Shown here one piece after another: positions 27,346-36,573 of a DNA stretch of 64,000 nt. Numbering within the stretch: position 1 is the stretch's first letter; each line of letters opens with the position of its first letter. The translations under genes and the position numbers were made by a program. This DNA comes from Microscilla marina ATCC 23134. GTDB taxonomy: Bacteria; Bacteroidota; Bacteroidia; Cytophagales; Microscillaceae. The stretch lies in NCBI RefSeq assembly GCF_000169175.1, contig NZ_AAWS01000013.1:62001-126000 (forward strand), given 5' to 3'. The notes beneath the pieces are model-generated. The model did no database searches and was not told where the DNA came from. It saw only the letters and a program-made list of their open reading frames with translations.

Positions 27346-28644
27346 ATGAGTAAACGTATCAATGATCGAGGCATAGAAATAGATTTATTATTGGATGACG
27401 AAAACCTGCCTAGAGCAATTATTCGCTTGCTTGATTTTGTGCAAGATTTTAGTACCAATGCAACCCATGTAAACACTGCTTTGGAGATTAGCACCAGTCA
27501 AAAACAAGTTATCCGCGATCAGGAAAACCAAACCATCACCTACGAACAAGCCCTCCAGCGTACTGCTGAGATTATTCAACGTATCAGACAATTAAAACAA
27601 GACATTGCCGATGTATATTTGTTGGCAGTGCACGTAAACGCTCAAAATACCCGGCAGGTACAAACCGAAACGGCTGAGCTGACGAATGTAGCAGGAGAAG
27701 AGTTTAAGGAAGCCATGCCCATTTTGATGGAGTGTTTTGGCTTGAGCAAATATTACCGAAAATCAGGTTTTAGTTTGTCAGGCATAGACCTGCACCTACG
27801 TTTGGGCGAGATTACAGGAGTCGTAGGAGAAAACGGCAACGGAAAAACCACCCTCTTTAAAGTCATTACCGGAAATCTGCAACACGACGCCGGAGTGATT
27901 GCTTTTCCGCTGTTGCAAAAGCACCAAATCAGTAAAGATAAGGTAGACTGGATAGAGGTAAAGTCTGAGATAGCCTATGTAGAGCAAGAGTTACCTTCGT
28001 GGCATGGCACGCTCAAGCAAAATATTCATCTTGAGTTAGCACAACATGGCATCAAGGGAGCATATAACGAGCAAAACACTGCTTATATACTTGAGCGCCT
28101 GGGCTTAACCGAACATGCCGACAAAAAATGGTCAGAACTATCGGGAGGATATAAATTGCGCTTTGCTTTGGCAAAAGCCCTGGTATGGCGCCCCAAAATG
28201 TTGGTAATAGATGAACCCCTTGCCAACCTGGATGTACGCTCTCAGCGTATTGTATTGAACGACTTGAAAGACCTTGCCAAAAGCGCCAAATATCCCATCA
28301 GTATCATTATTAGTTCACAGCACTTGCACGAAATAGAAAGCATTGCCGATAACCTGATGTTTTTGCAAAAAGGACGCATGGTATTTAGTGGCGATAAAAA
28401 TAACATAGGAGATGCCCGGCTGCACAACTTTTTTGAGCTTTCGTGCGTGTTGGAAAAGAGGGCTTTGGAAAGTTTACTTACTGGTTTGCCTGTTTCCGAA
28501 ATAGAACATAATGGTTTGTCTTATGTGATTACAGGCAGTAAAGAACTAGACGGACAGAAAATATTAGAAACGCTCGTTCAAAACAATGTAGAAGTAGAGT
28601 ATTTCAGAAACATTAGCAATTCAGCCAAAAGGCTGTTTTTATAA
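27346..28644 (+). CDS. ABC transporter ATP-binding protein with N-terminal EAD-like helical domain
   Basis: The 432-aa protein has an ABC ATPase domain from ~130 to 355: Walker A GENGNGKTT (161-169), signature LSGGYKLR, Walker B MLVIDEPLANLD and H-loop (SSQHLHEIE). A C-terminal extension follows. Residues ~1-100 are a separate helical domain (LPRAIIRLLDFV...HVNTALEISTSQKQVIRDQENQTITYEQALQRTAEIIQRIRQL). Its pattern resembles the 'effector-associated domains' that act as death-like adaptors in bacterial conflict systems; this is a pattern match, not a search result. The two membrane proteins directly downstream are the likely transmembrane partners. Confidence 0.88.
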   Translation: MSKRINDRGIEIDLLLDDENLPRAIIRLLDFVQDFSTNATHVNTALEISTSQKQVIRDQENQTITYEQALQRTAEIIQRIRQLKQDIADVYLLAVHVNAQNTRQVQTETAELTNVAGEEFKEAMPILMECFGLSKYYRKSGFSLSGIDLHLRLGEITGVVGENGNGKTTLFKVITGNLQHDAGVIAFPLLQKHQISKDKVDWIEVKSEIAYVEQELPSWHGTLKQNIHLELAQHGIKGAYNEQNTAYILERLGLTEHADKKWSELSGGYKLRFALAKALVWRPKMLVIDEPLANLDVRSQRIVLNDLKDLAKSAKYPISIIISSQHLHEIESIADNLMFLQKGRMVFSGDKNNIGDARLHNFFELSCVLEKRALESLLTGLPVSEIEHNGLSYVITGSKELDGQKILETLVQNNVEVEYFRNISNSAKRLFL

Positions 28645-28681
28645 GCCAACATATACACAAACACTGAAACACTAGATCACG

Positions 28682-29593
28682 ATGAAACCTGAATTTCTTA
28701 AAAAAATTGATAATTATTTATTAGTCAACTACCCTGTCATCTGGCAATCCCGGATACTTTGGGTAGGAACCTATTCACTGGCTTTATTTGCCTTGTTCTA
28801 TTTTTTTGGCGATCGGTTTGACTATGAGCCTTACGAAAATGGAGAGTTTAGTTATTATTACCACGAACGGCAAGACCGGGTCATGTTTGGGATATTGCCT
28901 TTGTTTTTGAGCATACTTACGCTCTTTTATTGGTTGTATACCCAGTACCAACAAAAAATAGACTATAGCAAACTGTCATTGGGTGGATTTACCGCTACTA
29001 CTTTATTGAATTTTGCTTGTGTGGTTTTACTCTTTTTACCCGCCATTGGTTTGGCATACAGTACACTTGACTTTCCTCGTAACCTTGAAAATACCTGGCT
29101 GGGGATTCAAACTGTAGTTACCTTAGCTACGGCAGCTTCTATACTCCCTTTTATATTACGTCAATATACGATCATAGAAACCGTGTTGGTGATCTTTTTT
29201 GGTTTTGTTTATTGCCTTGGAGTAGCGTTGGTTTTTGCCGGAATATTAGAAGTAAAAGGCGATAGTGTAATGGTCACCATATTTGTAATAAACTACCTAG
29301 TGTTTTTGGGCTATGTGCTGGTAAAGTTTGCCAACCGAGAGATTACCCAAAACCTTAAGCGTCTTGCTTTGCTTTGTGTGTTGGCATTGCCTTTGGTTGT
29401 TCCAGCCTTTACTTACTATGCAGGGTATTATAACTATAGAATAGAGCGCGCGTATGAATATGCTTTAGGTTTCAAAGGAGATCCTTTTACCCTCAAATGG
29501 ATGGTATTGCATGTAGTCACTGTCCTTACTACTTATAGCCTGTTGGCTTATTTTATGTATCGTTCTATGGTATTTCCCGTTAAACGAAAGTAA
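28682..29593 (+). CDS. Polytopic membrane protein, probable ABC partner (copy 1)
   Basis: The 303-aa protein has a conserved N-terminal amphipathic start (MKPEFLKKIDNYLLVNYPVIWQSRILWVG) and about seven to eight predicted membrane segments (from ~25 to 298), including ATAASILPFILRQYTIIETVLVIFFGFVY. It is paralogous along its length to the next gene. It lies 37 bp after the ABC ATPase stop. I infer that it is a transmembrane subunit or partner of that ATPase, though it lacks an obvious classical ABC-2 motif. Confidence 0.78.
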   Translation: MKPEFLKKIDNYLLVNYPVIWQSRILWVGTYSLALFALFYFFGDRFDYEPYENGEFSYYYHERQDRVMFGILPLFLSILTLFYWLYTQYQQKIDYSKLSLGGFTATTLLNFACVVLLFLPAIGLAYSTLDFPRNLENTWLGIQTVVTLATAASILPFILRQYTIIETVLVIFFGFVYCLGVALVFAGILEVKGDSVMVTIFVINYLVFLGYVLVKFANREITQNLKRLALLCVLALPLVVPAFTYYAGYYNYRIERAYEYALGFKGDPFTLKWMVLHVVTVLTTYSLLAYFMYRSMVFPVKRK

Positions 29594-29610
29594 ACAGATA
29601 TTATCGCACT

Positions 29611-30516
29611 ATGGCTTTTGACAAAATTAAACCTGAATTTTTAAAACGTTTAGACCATTACTTGCTGGTACACTACCCGGCAATATGGCATTCTAAAATA
29701 ATATGGGTAGCCTTTTATTCCCTATCGTTGTTTGGCTTGTTTTATATGTTTGGCGATCATTTCGACCAAGAGGTGGACAACACAATGCAGCACTATTTTT
29801 ATGAGGGTAACGACTTTGTAATGTTTATAGGCATTCCTATGTTTTTGGCAACGCTTATGGGTTTATACTGGTTATATATTCAATATCAACAACAAATAGA
29901 TTATAGCAAGTTATCATTGGGCAAGTTTGTAGGTATTGCCGGGCTCAATTTTCTTTGCATGGCACTCATCTTTTTGCCTGTAGTAGGGTTGGCACTTAGT
30001 ACACTTGACAACCCCAGCAATCAGACAAGTGCTGTGATGGTAATACAAGTGTTTTTGAGTATGGCAACTTTTACCTCAGTATTACCTTTTATTTTACGTC
30101 AATACAAAATCATAGAAATTGTGTTAGTCATCTTCTTTGGTTTTATTTATAGTATGGTCGTAGGGGGGCTTTTGGCAGGTATATTCAACGAGGCAGCCCT
30201 TGGCATGTATGTCATCAATTTGTTAGTTTTTGCGGCTTATGTAGGGCACAAGTTTTACCATAAAACATATAACCAAAACACCAAGCGTTTAGCGTTGTTT
30301 TGTTTGTTGATGCTGCCAGGGTTGTTTCCTATAATATTACATTTGTTAGGAGTTTATGGCTCTTATGAAACAGCTTATTTGGCGGTTAACAAGGGGGATG
30401 GGGGATTTCTAGGCATCAAATGGATGCTTACCAACATTGTAGCCATTATATTGATCTACAGCCTGATTACACGCTTTATGTATCAGTCTATGGTAGCCCC
30501 TATGTTGAGGAAATAA
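29611..30516 (+). CDS. Polytopic membrane protein, probable ABC partner (copy 2)
   Basis: The 301-aa tandem paralogue of the 28682 protein shares IKPEFLKRLDHYLLVHYPAIWHSKIIWV, QQQIDYSKLSLGKF, VLPFILRQYKIIEIVLVIFFGFIY and a C-terminal RFMYQSMVAPMLRK (RSMVFPVKRK in copy 1). It starts 17 bp after copy 1. Two unequal copies suggest a heterodimeric membrane unit. A terminator follows at 30533. Confidence 0.78.
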   Translation: MAFDKIKPEFLKRLDHYLLVHYPAIWHSKIIWVAFYSLSLFGLFYMFGDHFDQEVDNTMQHYFYEGNDFVMFIGIPMFLATLMGLYWLYIQYQQQIDYSKLSLGKFVGIAGLNFLCMALIFLPVVGLALSTLDNPSNQTSAVMVIQVFLSMATFTSVLPFILRQYKIIEIVLVIFFGFIYSMVVGGLLAGIFNEAALGMYVINLLVFAAYVGHKFYHKTYNQNTKRLALFCLLMLPGLFPIILHLLGVYGSYETAYLAVNKGDGGFLGIKWMLTNIVAIILIYSLITRFMYQSMVAPMLRK

Positions 30517-30532
30517 GTAAACATTAAAATAC

Positions 30533-30572
30533 AAAAAATGCCGTGTAGCTCTGGAGTTACACGGCATTTTTT
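30533..30572 (+). terminator. Terminator ending the ABC/membrane-protein operon
   Basis: A stem AAAAAATGCCGTGTA / TACACGGCATTTTTT (15 bp, perfect) with a 10-nt loop and a T tract. It is symmetric and could also act on the opposing RND gene. Confidence 0.9.
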
Positions 30573-30599
30573 ATGCTTCATACAGGTGAGATGCTTTCT

Positions 30600-30710
30600 A
30601 ACTAATGAATTGTTGACTACCTATGAACCGAATCTACAGCTTGCTGTGGTGAGCTCAACGGAGTTAAATAGGGCGCAACTCGCCCCCTGTCGGAGCTTCT
30701 AACTGATTAA
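30600..30710. repeat. Composite intergenic repeat
   Basis: The block 'tgaattgttgactacctatgaaccgaatctacag...gtgagctcaacggagttaaatagggcg...ccccctgtcggagcttctaac' shares long phrases with the thiG-thiH gap (20675-20810) and with 53940-54070. It lies just past the stop of the RND gene. Confidence 0.6.
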
Positions 30711-30713
30711 GAC

Positions 30714-33242
30714 TTAATCCTTTGCTTCGTCTTCTTTATACACCTTGATCAAGTCAGTATCCAACTCTTCGTCGTCTTGTTCCAGATGAAACTCGTCATA
30801 CTCTTCGATAATTTGCATTTTGTTTTTGCTATACTTGCCATTGTCAAACGACAGTAACATAGATGGAAGCAAAATAAGGTTGGCAAACATGGCCGACATC
30901 AGCGTAATAGAAGTAAGCCCACCCAAAGACACAGTTCCTTGAAACTCGGACGATACAAATACAATAAAACCAAAAAATAAGATGATAGAAGTATAGATCA
31001 TTCCGGTGCCTGTTTCTCTCAGGCTTTTAAGAATGGCGTCAGGCACATTGAACTTATTCAAAAACAACTCTTGTCGGTAACGGGCAAGGTAATGAATAGA
31101 GTCATCTACTGCTATCCCAAAGGCTATACTAAATATAAGCGCAGTACTGGGTTTAAGCGGCACTCCCAGAAAGCCCATCAATCCGGCAGTAATTGCCAGC
31201 GGAATAATATTGGTAATGATAGATACTAAAATCATCCGGAAGGAACCAAACAACGCTGCCATTAAAATAGAGATGAGCAAAATAGCCAGTAATAAGCTGT
31301 TTTTGAGGTTGTTAACCAAGTACTTGTTTCCTTTGATAAACAATAGGGTGGTACCTGTGATATTGACTTTAAGCTTGCGTGGGTTAAAAAACTCTCTAGC
31401 AACATCCTGGGCAATATCGGCTCCTTCGCTCATGAGTTCTTCATCACTGAGCTTAGAGTAGTCAATGGCTTTTTGCTCGTAAAATGTTTTGGCAACCAAT
31501 GGACGTACTACTTGGCTGACCAACGAATCCATCTTGATAGAACCTACATCGGCTACTTTAAGCGAAATACGCATGGTTTGCCCAGTGCTGTCTACAAAAG
31601 CAGTAAGCAACTTAGAAGTAGGGGTTACCTTTTTATCTTTTTGGTTGGTTTTGAGGTATTGTATGATAAAGCCCTGGTCGTTGCGGGTGGGCAAACTATA
31701 AAAAGACGAATCGTTTCGATAATATGCCTGGCGGGTAGCTTTTATAAAGTTGATCATAGACACAGGAGGCGAGAGTAAGGTGATTTTTCTTAATTCTTTT
31801 TCAAACTCATCCACCTTTTGTAAATTACGCAAACTCATCACTCCTTTTTTGCGCCGTGTATCTATCACAATTTCCAGCGGCATTACCCCGCTAAAGTTTT
31901 GTTCAAAAAAAGCCAGGTCACGTTTGATTCGGCTTTCGGGAGGAATATCGTCTACCATAAACGCCACCATTTTCATTTTAGAAATACCAAAGCCGCTCAA
32001 TACCAAAATAACTACCAATACCAAATACACTTTTTTACGGTGATTGAATACAATATTGGCAAAGGTAGTAAGCGTAGCGTTGAGGTGTTTGCGGTCGAGG
32101 TGGGTAAGCTCATGAGGTTTGGGTTTGGGTAAAAAGGAAAAAAATATCGGCAACAGTATAAGGCTTACCACAAAGGTACTCATGATGTTGATACTGGCCA
32201 CAATACCAAACTCGCGCAAAATGGTGATTTCCATAAAGCTAAACACGAAAAAACCAATGGCAGTGGTAGTATTGGTCATCAGGGTAACCACCCCAATTTT
32301 ACGAATAATAGTACTCAGGGCACGTATCTTACTTCCGTGGCGACGAAATTCCTGATGGTATTTGTTGAGCAAATATACTGCATTGGGTATGCCAATCACC
32401 ACCAAAATAGGCGGCAATAGCCCCGTAAGAATGGTAATTTCAAACTGGAATAGTCCCAACATACCCATTGTCCATACTACCACCACCGCAATAATGATAA
32501 TAGGAAACAATACCGCTTTGAGTGATCGGAAAAATAAAAATAAAATCAAAGCCGTGGCTCCCAATGATACTACCAGCAACAGGGTAAGTTCTTTGCCTAC
32601 CTTGGTCATCATCATAGAACGCACTACCGGCACTCCTGCAAAGTGCAGGTCAATTTGGGTATTTTCGGTAAACTTATCGGTTAATTTATATATCTTCTTT
32701 ATGAGTACATCGCGATCGGGCGAGTTAAGAATGTCGCGTTTCATGGATGCCAATATCAAAGTAGCTCCATTCTCGGCATTGACCAGTTGGTTTTCGTAAA
32801 ACTTGAGCGTTTTGGCAAAATTGAGCAAGCTGTCTAGCTCTTGTTGGGTAGCAGGCTTTTCGCTAAATACCGGTTTGCCTACAAATTTGCGGTTTTCGGT
32901 ATCTTTTACCAGGTATTGCATGCGGGGCAACGACAACACCTGCGTGATACCCTCCAGCTTTTTTATCTCGTCGGCAAGCTTTTTCAATTCATTAAAATTG
33001 GCAAGCTTATAAACATTCTTGTCTTTCAGACCAATTGCCACAATGTTACCATCTTCGCCATATTGGGCTTTAAAATTTTTGAGGTATTTAAAATCTGCAT
33101 CAGACGGAGGTACTAGTTGAGCAAGTTCATAGCTCTTTTGCACCTTCAGGGCGTGGTAGCCCATAAAAGCTGTAATCAATGCAATAATTACAAGGAATAC
33201 AGGACGGCGTTTGAGTATGGTATGGGCAATTTTAGTCCACAT
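30714..33242 (-). CDS. RND/MMPL-superfamily exporter
   Basis: The 842-aa protein has the two-fold RND layout. TM1 (~15-32) is followed by a large extracytoplasmic loop (~35-210). A cluster of five membrane segments (~215-380: LLLVVSLGATALILFLFFRSLKAVLFPIIIIAVVVVW...) follows. TM7 (~395), a second large loop and a second five-helix cluster (~625-790) then appear, including FGIAVDDSIHYLARYRQE, a hallmark of the patched/MMPL-type subgroup. The acidic C-terminal tail is cytoplasmic. No membrane-fusion protein or outer-membrane factor is adjacent, so it fits the stand-alone lipid/hopanoid-type exporters. The substrate is unknown. Confidence 0.92.
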   Translation of the reverse strand: MWTKIAHTILKRRPVFLVIIALITAFMGYHALKVQKSYELAQLVPPSDADFKYLKNFKAQYGEDGNIVAIGLKDKNVYKLANFNELKKLADEIKKLEGITQVLSLPRMQYLVKDTENRKFVGKPVFSEKPATQQELDSLLNFAKTLKFYENQLVNAENGATLILASMKRDILNSPDRDVLIKKIYKLTDKFTENTQIDLHFAGVPVVRSMMMTKVGKELTLLLVVSLGATALILFLFFRSLKAVLFPIIIIAVVVVWTMGMLGLFQFEITILTGLLPPILVVIGIPNAVYLLNKYHQEFRRHGSKIRALSTIIRKIGVVTLMTNTTTAIGFFVFSFMEITILREFGIVASINIMSTFVVSLILLPIFFSFLPKPKPHELTHLDRKHLNATLTTFANIVFNHRKKVYLVLVVILVLSGFGISKMKMVAFMVDDIPPESRIKRDLAFFEQNFSGVMPLEIVIDTRRKKGVMSLRNLQKVDEFEKELRKITLLSPPVSMINFIKATRQAYYRNDSSFYSLPTRNDQGFIIQYLKTNQKDKKVTPTSKLLTAFVDSTGQTMRISLKVADVGSIKMDSLVSQVVRPLVAKTFYEQKAIDYSKLSDEELMSEGADIAQDVAREFFNPRKLKVNITGTTLLFIKGNKYLVNNLKNSLLLAILLISILMAALFGSFRMILVSIITNIIPLAITAGLMGFLGVPLKPSTALIFSIAFGIAVDDSIHYLARYRQELFLNKFNVPDAILKSLRETGTGMIYTSIILFFGFIVFVSSEFQGTVSLGGLTSITLMSAMFANLILLPSMLLSFDNGKYSKNKMQIIEEYDEFHLEQDDEELDTDLIKVYKEDEAKD

Positions 33243-33448
33243 AAAGATCGTGTTTTGGTGTTTTATGATAACCCGGTATTTTCAAAATTCTAATGAACAA
33301 AGCTAAGGATTAACCTTTGAAATATCCAATAAACAGTACGTTGCCCTCAGCTTAGCTGACGCAATAACCAAAAAAATCAAAAAAAAACTAACAAAGTTAT
33401 ATAAAAGCTGTGCGTTATCGTATTACAATTACCTACAACAAGAAAAAT

Positions 33449-33901
33449 ATGAAAACTGTTTTTTTAACACTGTTTGATGCAAAGGGTAACACTGCCCGAA
33501 AAGGTCTTTGGTGCATTGGTTTTTGCCTTTTGTCAACAGGACTTTTTGCCCAGTCTTCTGCCGTACACCACTTTACCTTGGGACAACAAAAGCGCAACCA
33601 GGGCAATTATGCCAAAGCCGTGACCCACTTTACCCGTGCTTTAGAACTAGATGCCAGTCTGGTACAAGCCCATGAGTTGCGTGGGTATAGTTACGCCTGC
33701 TTACGTAAGTACCGCCAGGCGCTCAAAGACTACAACAAAGCCCTGACAATGGGTTATGAAAATGCCATGCTCTACCTCAATAGAGGATGGGCGTATTACA
33801 GTTTAGGCGAAAAAGACGAAGCTTGCATCAATTGGGAAAAGTCGAACCTAATGGGGTACAAAGGGGTAGAAAAGGTTTTGAAGAAATACTGTGGGTTTTA
33901 G
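33449..33901 (+). CDS. Secreted/periplasmic TPR protein
   Basis: The 150-aa protein has an N-terminal signal region (GLWCIGFCLLSTGLFAQSS, cleavage near residue 35) and about three tetratricopeptide repeats (AVHHFTLGQQKRNQGNYAKAVTHFTRALELDASLVQ, AHELRGYSYACLRKYRQALKDYNKALTMG, MLYLNRGWAYYSLGEKDEACINWEKSNLMG). ATG 33449 is chosen; an upstream GTG at 33410 would add 13 residues before the signal. It is likely a protein-interaction module in the envelope. Confidence 0.85.
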   Translation: MKTVFLTLFDAKGNTARKGLWCIGFCLLSTGLFAQSSAVHHFTLGQQKRNQGNYAKAVTHFTRALELDASLVQAHELRGYSYACLRKYRQALKDYNKALTMGYENAMLYLNRGWAYYSLGEKDEACINWEKSNLMGYKGVEKVLKKYCGF

Positions 33902-34154
33902 CCACTCAGAGAAAAAGGTACAAGCAATGCACTTGTGTCCCTACTTGGAAGCGTTCAGGTAACTGTGTTTTTTTTGAAAGTATCAACACTGATAATCAGT
34001 AAATTAAAAATTATAAACACAATTTTGTGAACACTACCCCTTCCTCTATTCACTGATTTTTTCCTGCCATTCGTTGATTATCCTGCTACTATTCTCTAAA
34101 AATTGCGTTGGTTTATATATAACATACTATTTCGTATAAGAATAATAAACAACT

Positions 34155-34934
34155 ATGAGTGTAATTTTAGCTATAGAATGGTACACCCGTTGGGGGATCA
34201 TATTGGGTATACTTGCCCTGCGTTATTTTGTGGTAGCGGGCATTTTCTTTGCCATTTTTTATGTCATTCGCAAAAAATACTGGATCCACCGTCGTATTCA
34301 AACCCGCCAACACCAGGATCAACAGTATTGGCAGGAAATTAAGTATTCACTGAGTACTATGTTTATCTTTTCTATCATTGCCATTAGCATTCTGTCATTC
34401 AAAGAGTACACCCTCATTTATCACGACATTAGCCTGTATGGTTGGGGCTATTTATTGGCCAGCTTTCCCTTGATGGTGATTATTCACGACACTTATTTTT
34501 ACTGGACTCACCGCTTGATGCACCACCCCAGGCTTTACCGTATCATGCATCGCACCCACCACCTGTCGCACAATCCGTCGCCTTGGGCAGCCTTCTCTTT
34601 CCACCCGCTCGAAGCCATCATAGAAGCAGGCATTTTCCCTTTATTGGTATTTACCATGCCCCTGCATCCTTTAGCTATATTTACCTTCTTGTTGTTTATG
34701 ATGACCCTCAACGTAATAGGGCACTTGGGTTATGAGGTTTACCCCAAAAACTGGACACGCCACTGGTTGGGGCGTTGGCAAAACACCAGTACTCATCACA
34801 ACATGCACCACGAGTTGGTCAAGGGTAATTATGGGCTCTATTTCAATTGGTGGGACAAATGGATGGGCACCAACCACGAGCATTATTTAGAGCGGTTCGA
34901 CGAGGTCACTGCTCAAGCAAAAAAGCCCGTTTGA
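34155..34934 (+). CDS. Sterol desaturase/fatty acid hydroxylase superfamily membrane protein
   Basis: The 259-aa protein has about four membrane segments and the complete three-part His signature of di-iron membrane hydroxylases: HDTYFYWTHRLMHH, HRTHHLSHNPSPWAAFSFHPLE and STHHNMHHELVKGNYGLYFNWWD. This superfamily hydroxylates or desaturates lipids (sterols, carotenoids, sphingoid or fatty acids). The substrate cannot be read from sequence. The stop codon lies within a terminator loop. Confidence 0.93.
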   Translation: MSVILAIEWYTRWGIILGILALRYFVVAGIFFAIFYVIRKKYWIHRRIQTRQHQDQQYWQEIKYSLSTMFIFSIIAISILSFKEYTLIYHDISLYGWGYLLASFPLMVIIHDTYFYWTHRLMHHPRLYRIMHRTHHLSHNPSPWAAFSFHPLEAIIEAGIFPLLVFTMPLHPLAIFTFLLFMMTLNVIGHLGYEVYPKNWTRHWLGRWQNTSTHHNMHHELVKGNYGLYFNWWDKWMGTNHEHYLERFDEVTAQAKKPV

Positions 34935-34946
34935 CGACGGGCTTTT
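34921..34946 (+). terminator. Terminator overlapping the hydroxylase stop codon
   Basis: A perfect 10-bp stem (AAAAGCCCGT / ACGGGCTTTT) has its 6-nt loop over the TGA stop at 34932-34934, so the last codons form the upstream arm. Confidence 0.85.
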
Positions 34947-35344
34947 CATACAAAATGTGGGTGTTTTTTTGGGTGACTATCAACAATATTCTACAACTAT
35001 TTGAGTCAAAATGACCTATAAACTATCAGTTGTCTATGCACCTGAAAATGATTTATTTATCTGTATAGGGTTAAACCCTACCATTCGTTTCTTCTTGAAA
35101 AGAATGTGTGTTGACAATATCAAAGACTGATAGATAGTGAATGTAAACAGTGCTCGTATGAGCTGTTGACTAAACGTGGTGGACTATTGATTTATAGTAT
35201 TTACCCAAGCAAAGGTTAACAGCTTTGGGTAAAAACTTTGTGGTATAAAAAATAAAGGAGTGGGTCGTAAAGTTGTATAGATATTTCACAAATTTCTTAT
35301 AGATTACCAGCCAAATGGGTAATCATCACTCTAAAAAAAATATT

Positions 35345-35857
35345 ATGATAGCAACACAAGAGAATGAGGGTAATCAAATTTTTTTTCAACACACTATGCC
35401 AAACAATGTGTGTTTTGGCTGTGGGCACGAAAACCACGAGGGGCTCAAGATAAAAAGTCATTGGGAAGGCGATGCCAGCGTATGTGTGTGGGAGTCGCAA
35501 GAAAAATACAATGGCTGGAAGGGAATTATGAATGGAGGCATTATTGCCACTATCATAGATTGCCACACAATGGCAACAGCTACTATGCACGCCTACAAAG
35601 TGGAAGGTAACCGCCCCTGGAACAGCGACCCTGAATACCGTTATGCTACTGGTACCCTTACTGTAAAGTACCTAAAACCTACTCCAAACGATGTACCCGT
35701 AAAATTAGTCGCTAGAGTAACCGAAGTAAAAGGACGCAAAACAGTGATGACATGCGAGTTGTGGTCAAATGATCAAAAAACCGCTGAAGCCGATGTAGTA
35801 GCTATTCGAGTATACGACAGCAGCCAACAGAATGGAGATAATCCCTTTAAGGGATAG
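35345..35857 (+). CDS. PaaI-type hotdog-fold thioesterase
   Basis: The 170-aa cytoplasmic protein matches PaaI/4HBT thioesterases: NVCFGCGHENHEGLKIKSHW, the catalytic helix region GIMNGGIIATIIDCHTMATATM and the strand ATGTLTVKYLKPTPNDVPVKLVARVTEVKGRK. The likely role is acyl-CoA thioester hydrolysis. The CFGCG motif is typical of a subgroup often annotated as 'PaaI family'. I start at ATG 35345 (MIATQENEG); a frame from 35315 adds ten residues without support. Confidence 0.88.
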   Translation: MIATQENEGNQIFFQHTMPNNVCFGCGHENHEGLKIKSHWEGDASVCVWESQEKYNGWKGIMNGGIIATIIDCHTMATATMHAYKVEGNRPWNSDPEYRYATGTLTVKYLKPTPNDVPVKLVARVTEVKGRKTVMTCELWSNDQKTAEADVVAIRVYDSSQQNGDNPFKG

Positions 35858-36573
35858 TCAATGATGTTAGGGCAAGTTTGATGCTCATCTGTTTACAAAC
35901 CTTAGCATCTTACTTGCCTACTAACCCCTCTTATTATATGGACTACTATGTGTGATTTCAAGTAGGTACCTTAATTTTATTACTTACCTATATAAATAGG
36001 GATTTGCAAAGGATTAAAATGTAAGCAAAAAGTTTCTCCTTTCTATTCGATCTTTACCTCCGTTTACCTCCATTATCATTTTTTTTGTATATAGAAAAAG
36101 TTAAATTATAACTTGATATAGTTATATTTAATGTTTGTAGAATTCTCCGTAGTATAATTTTATGTATATTTTAAGTGAAAATATTGTAAACTTTTGATAA
36201 TCAGAAGCATAGCATTTGTTTTTGCATTTGTTCTCAGAATGTTGTAAGGGTGCTTTGGTTTTTTGGAGAAATAATCTATCAAGATAATATCAAGCTTCGC
36301 TAATAAATTGGGAGAATGTGAGCTATAACAGAATTACCTTTGTAATAGAGAAAAATCTGCTAATGTGTTGTTCCCCGAAAATAGGTAGGAGGTTAGATGA
36401 TTAAATTTAATCATACCCAATCAAGATGTTTCTATACAGATAATTTCTTTAAGTACTTCGGAAAGCTAAAAGGTCTTTTATTTGGACAATAAGGCATTGC
36501 CATTGATGATGTTTTTAGCTTGATATATTACACCTTTGCAGACCCAATTTATTACATTTTAACGATAAAAACG
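35858..36573. other. AT-rich intergenic region before the first metalloprotease gene
   Basis: There is no gene in these 716 bp. It is strongly AT-rich and none of the dispersed repeat families was recognised. A weak promoter-like CACCTTTG (two mismatches from TAnnTTTG) lies at ~36531-36538. Translation could begin at 36520, but the signal-peptide start at 36574 is better. Confidence 0.4.
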
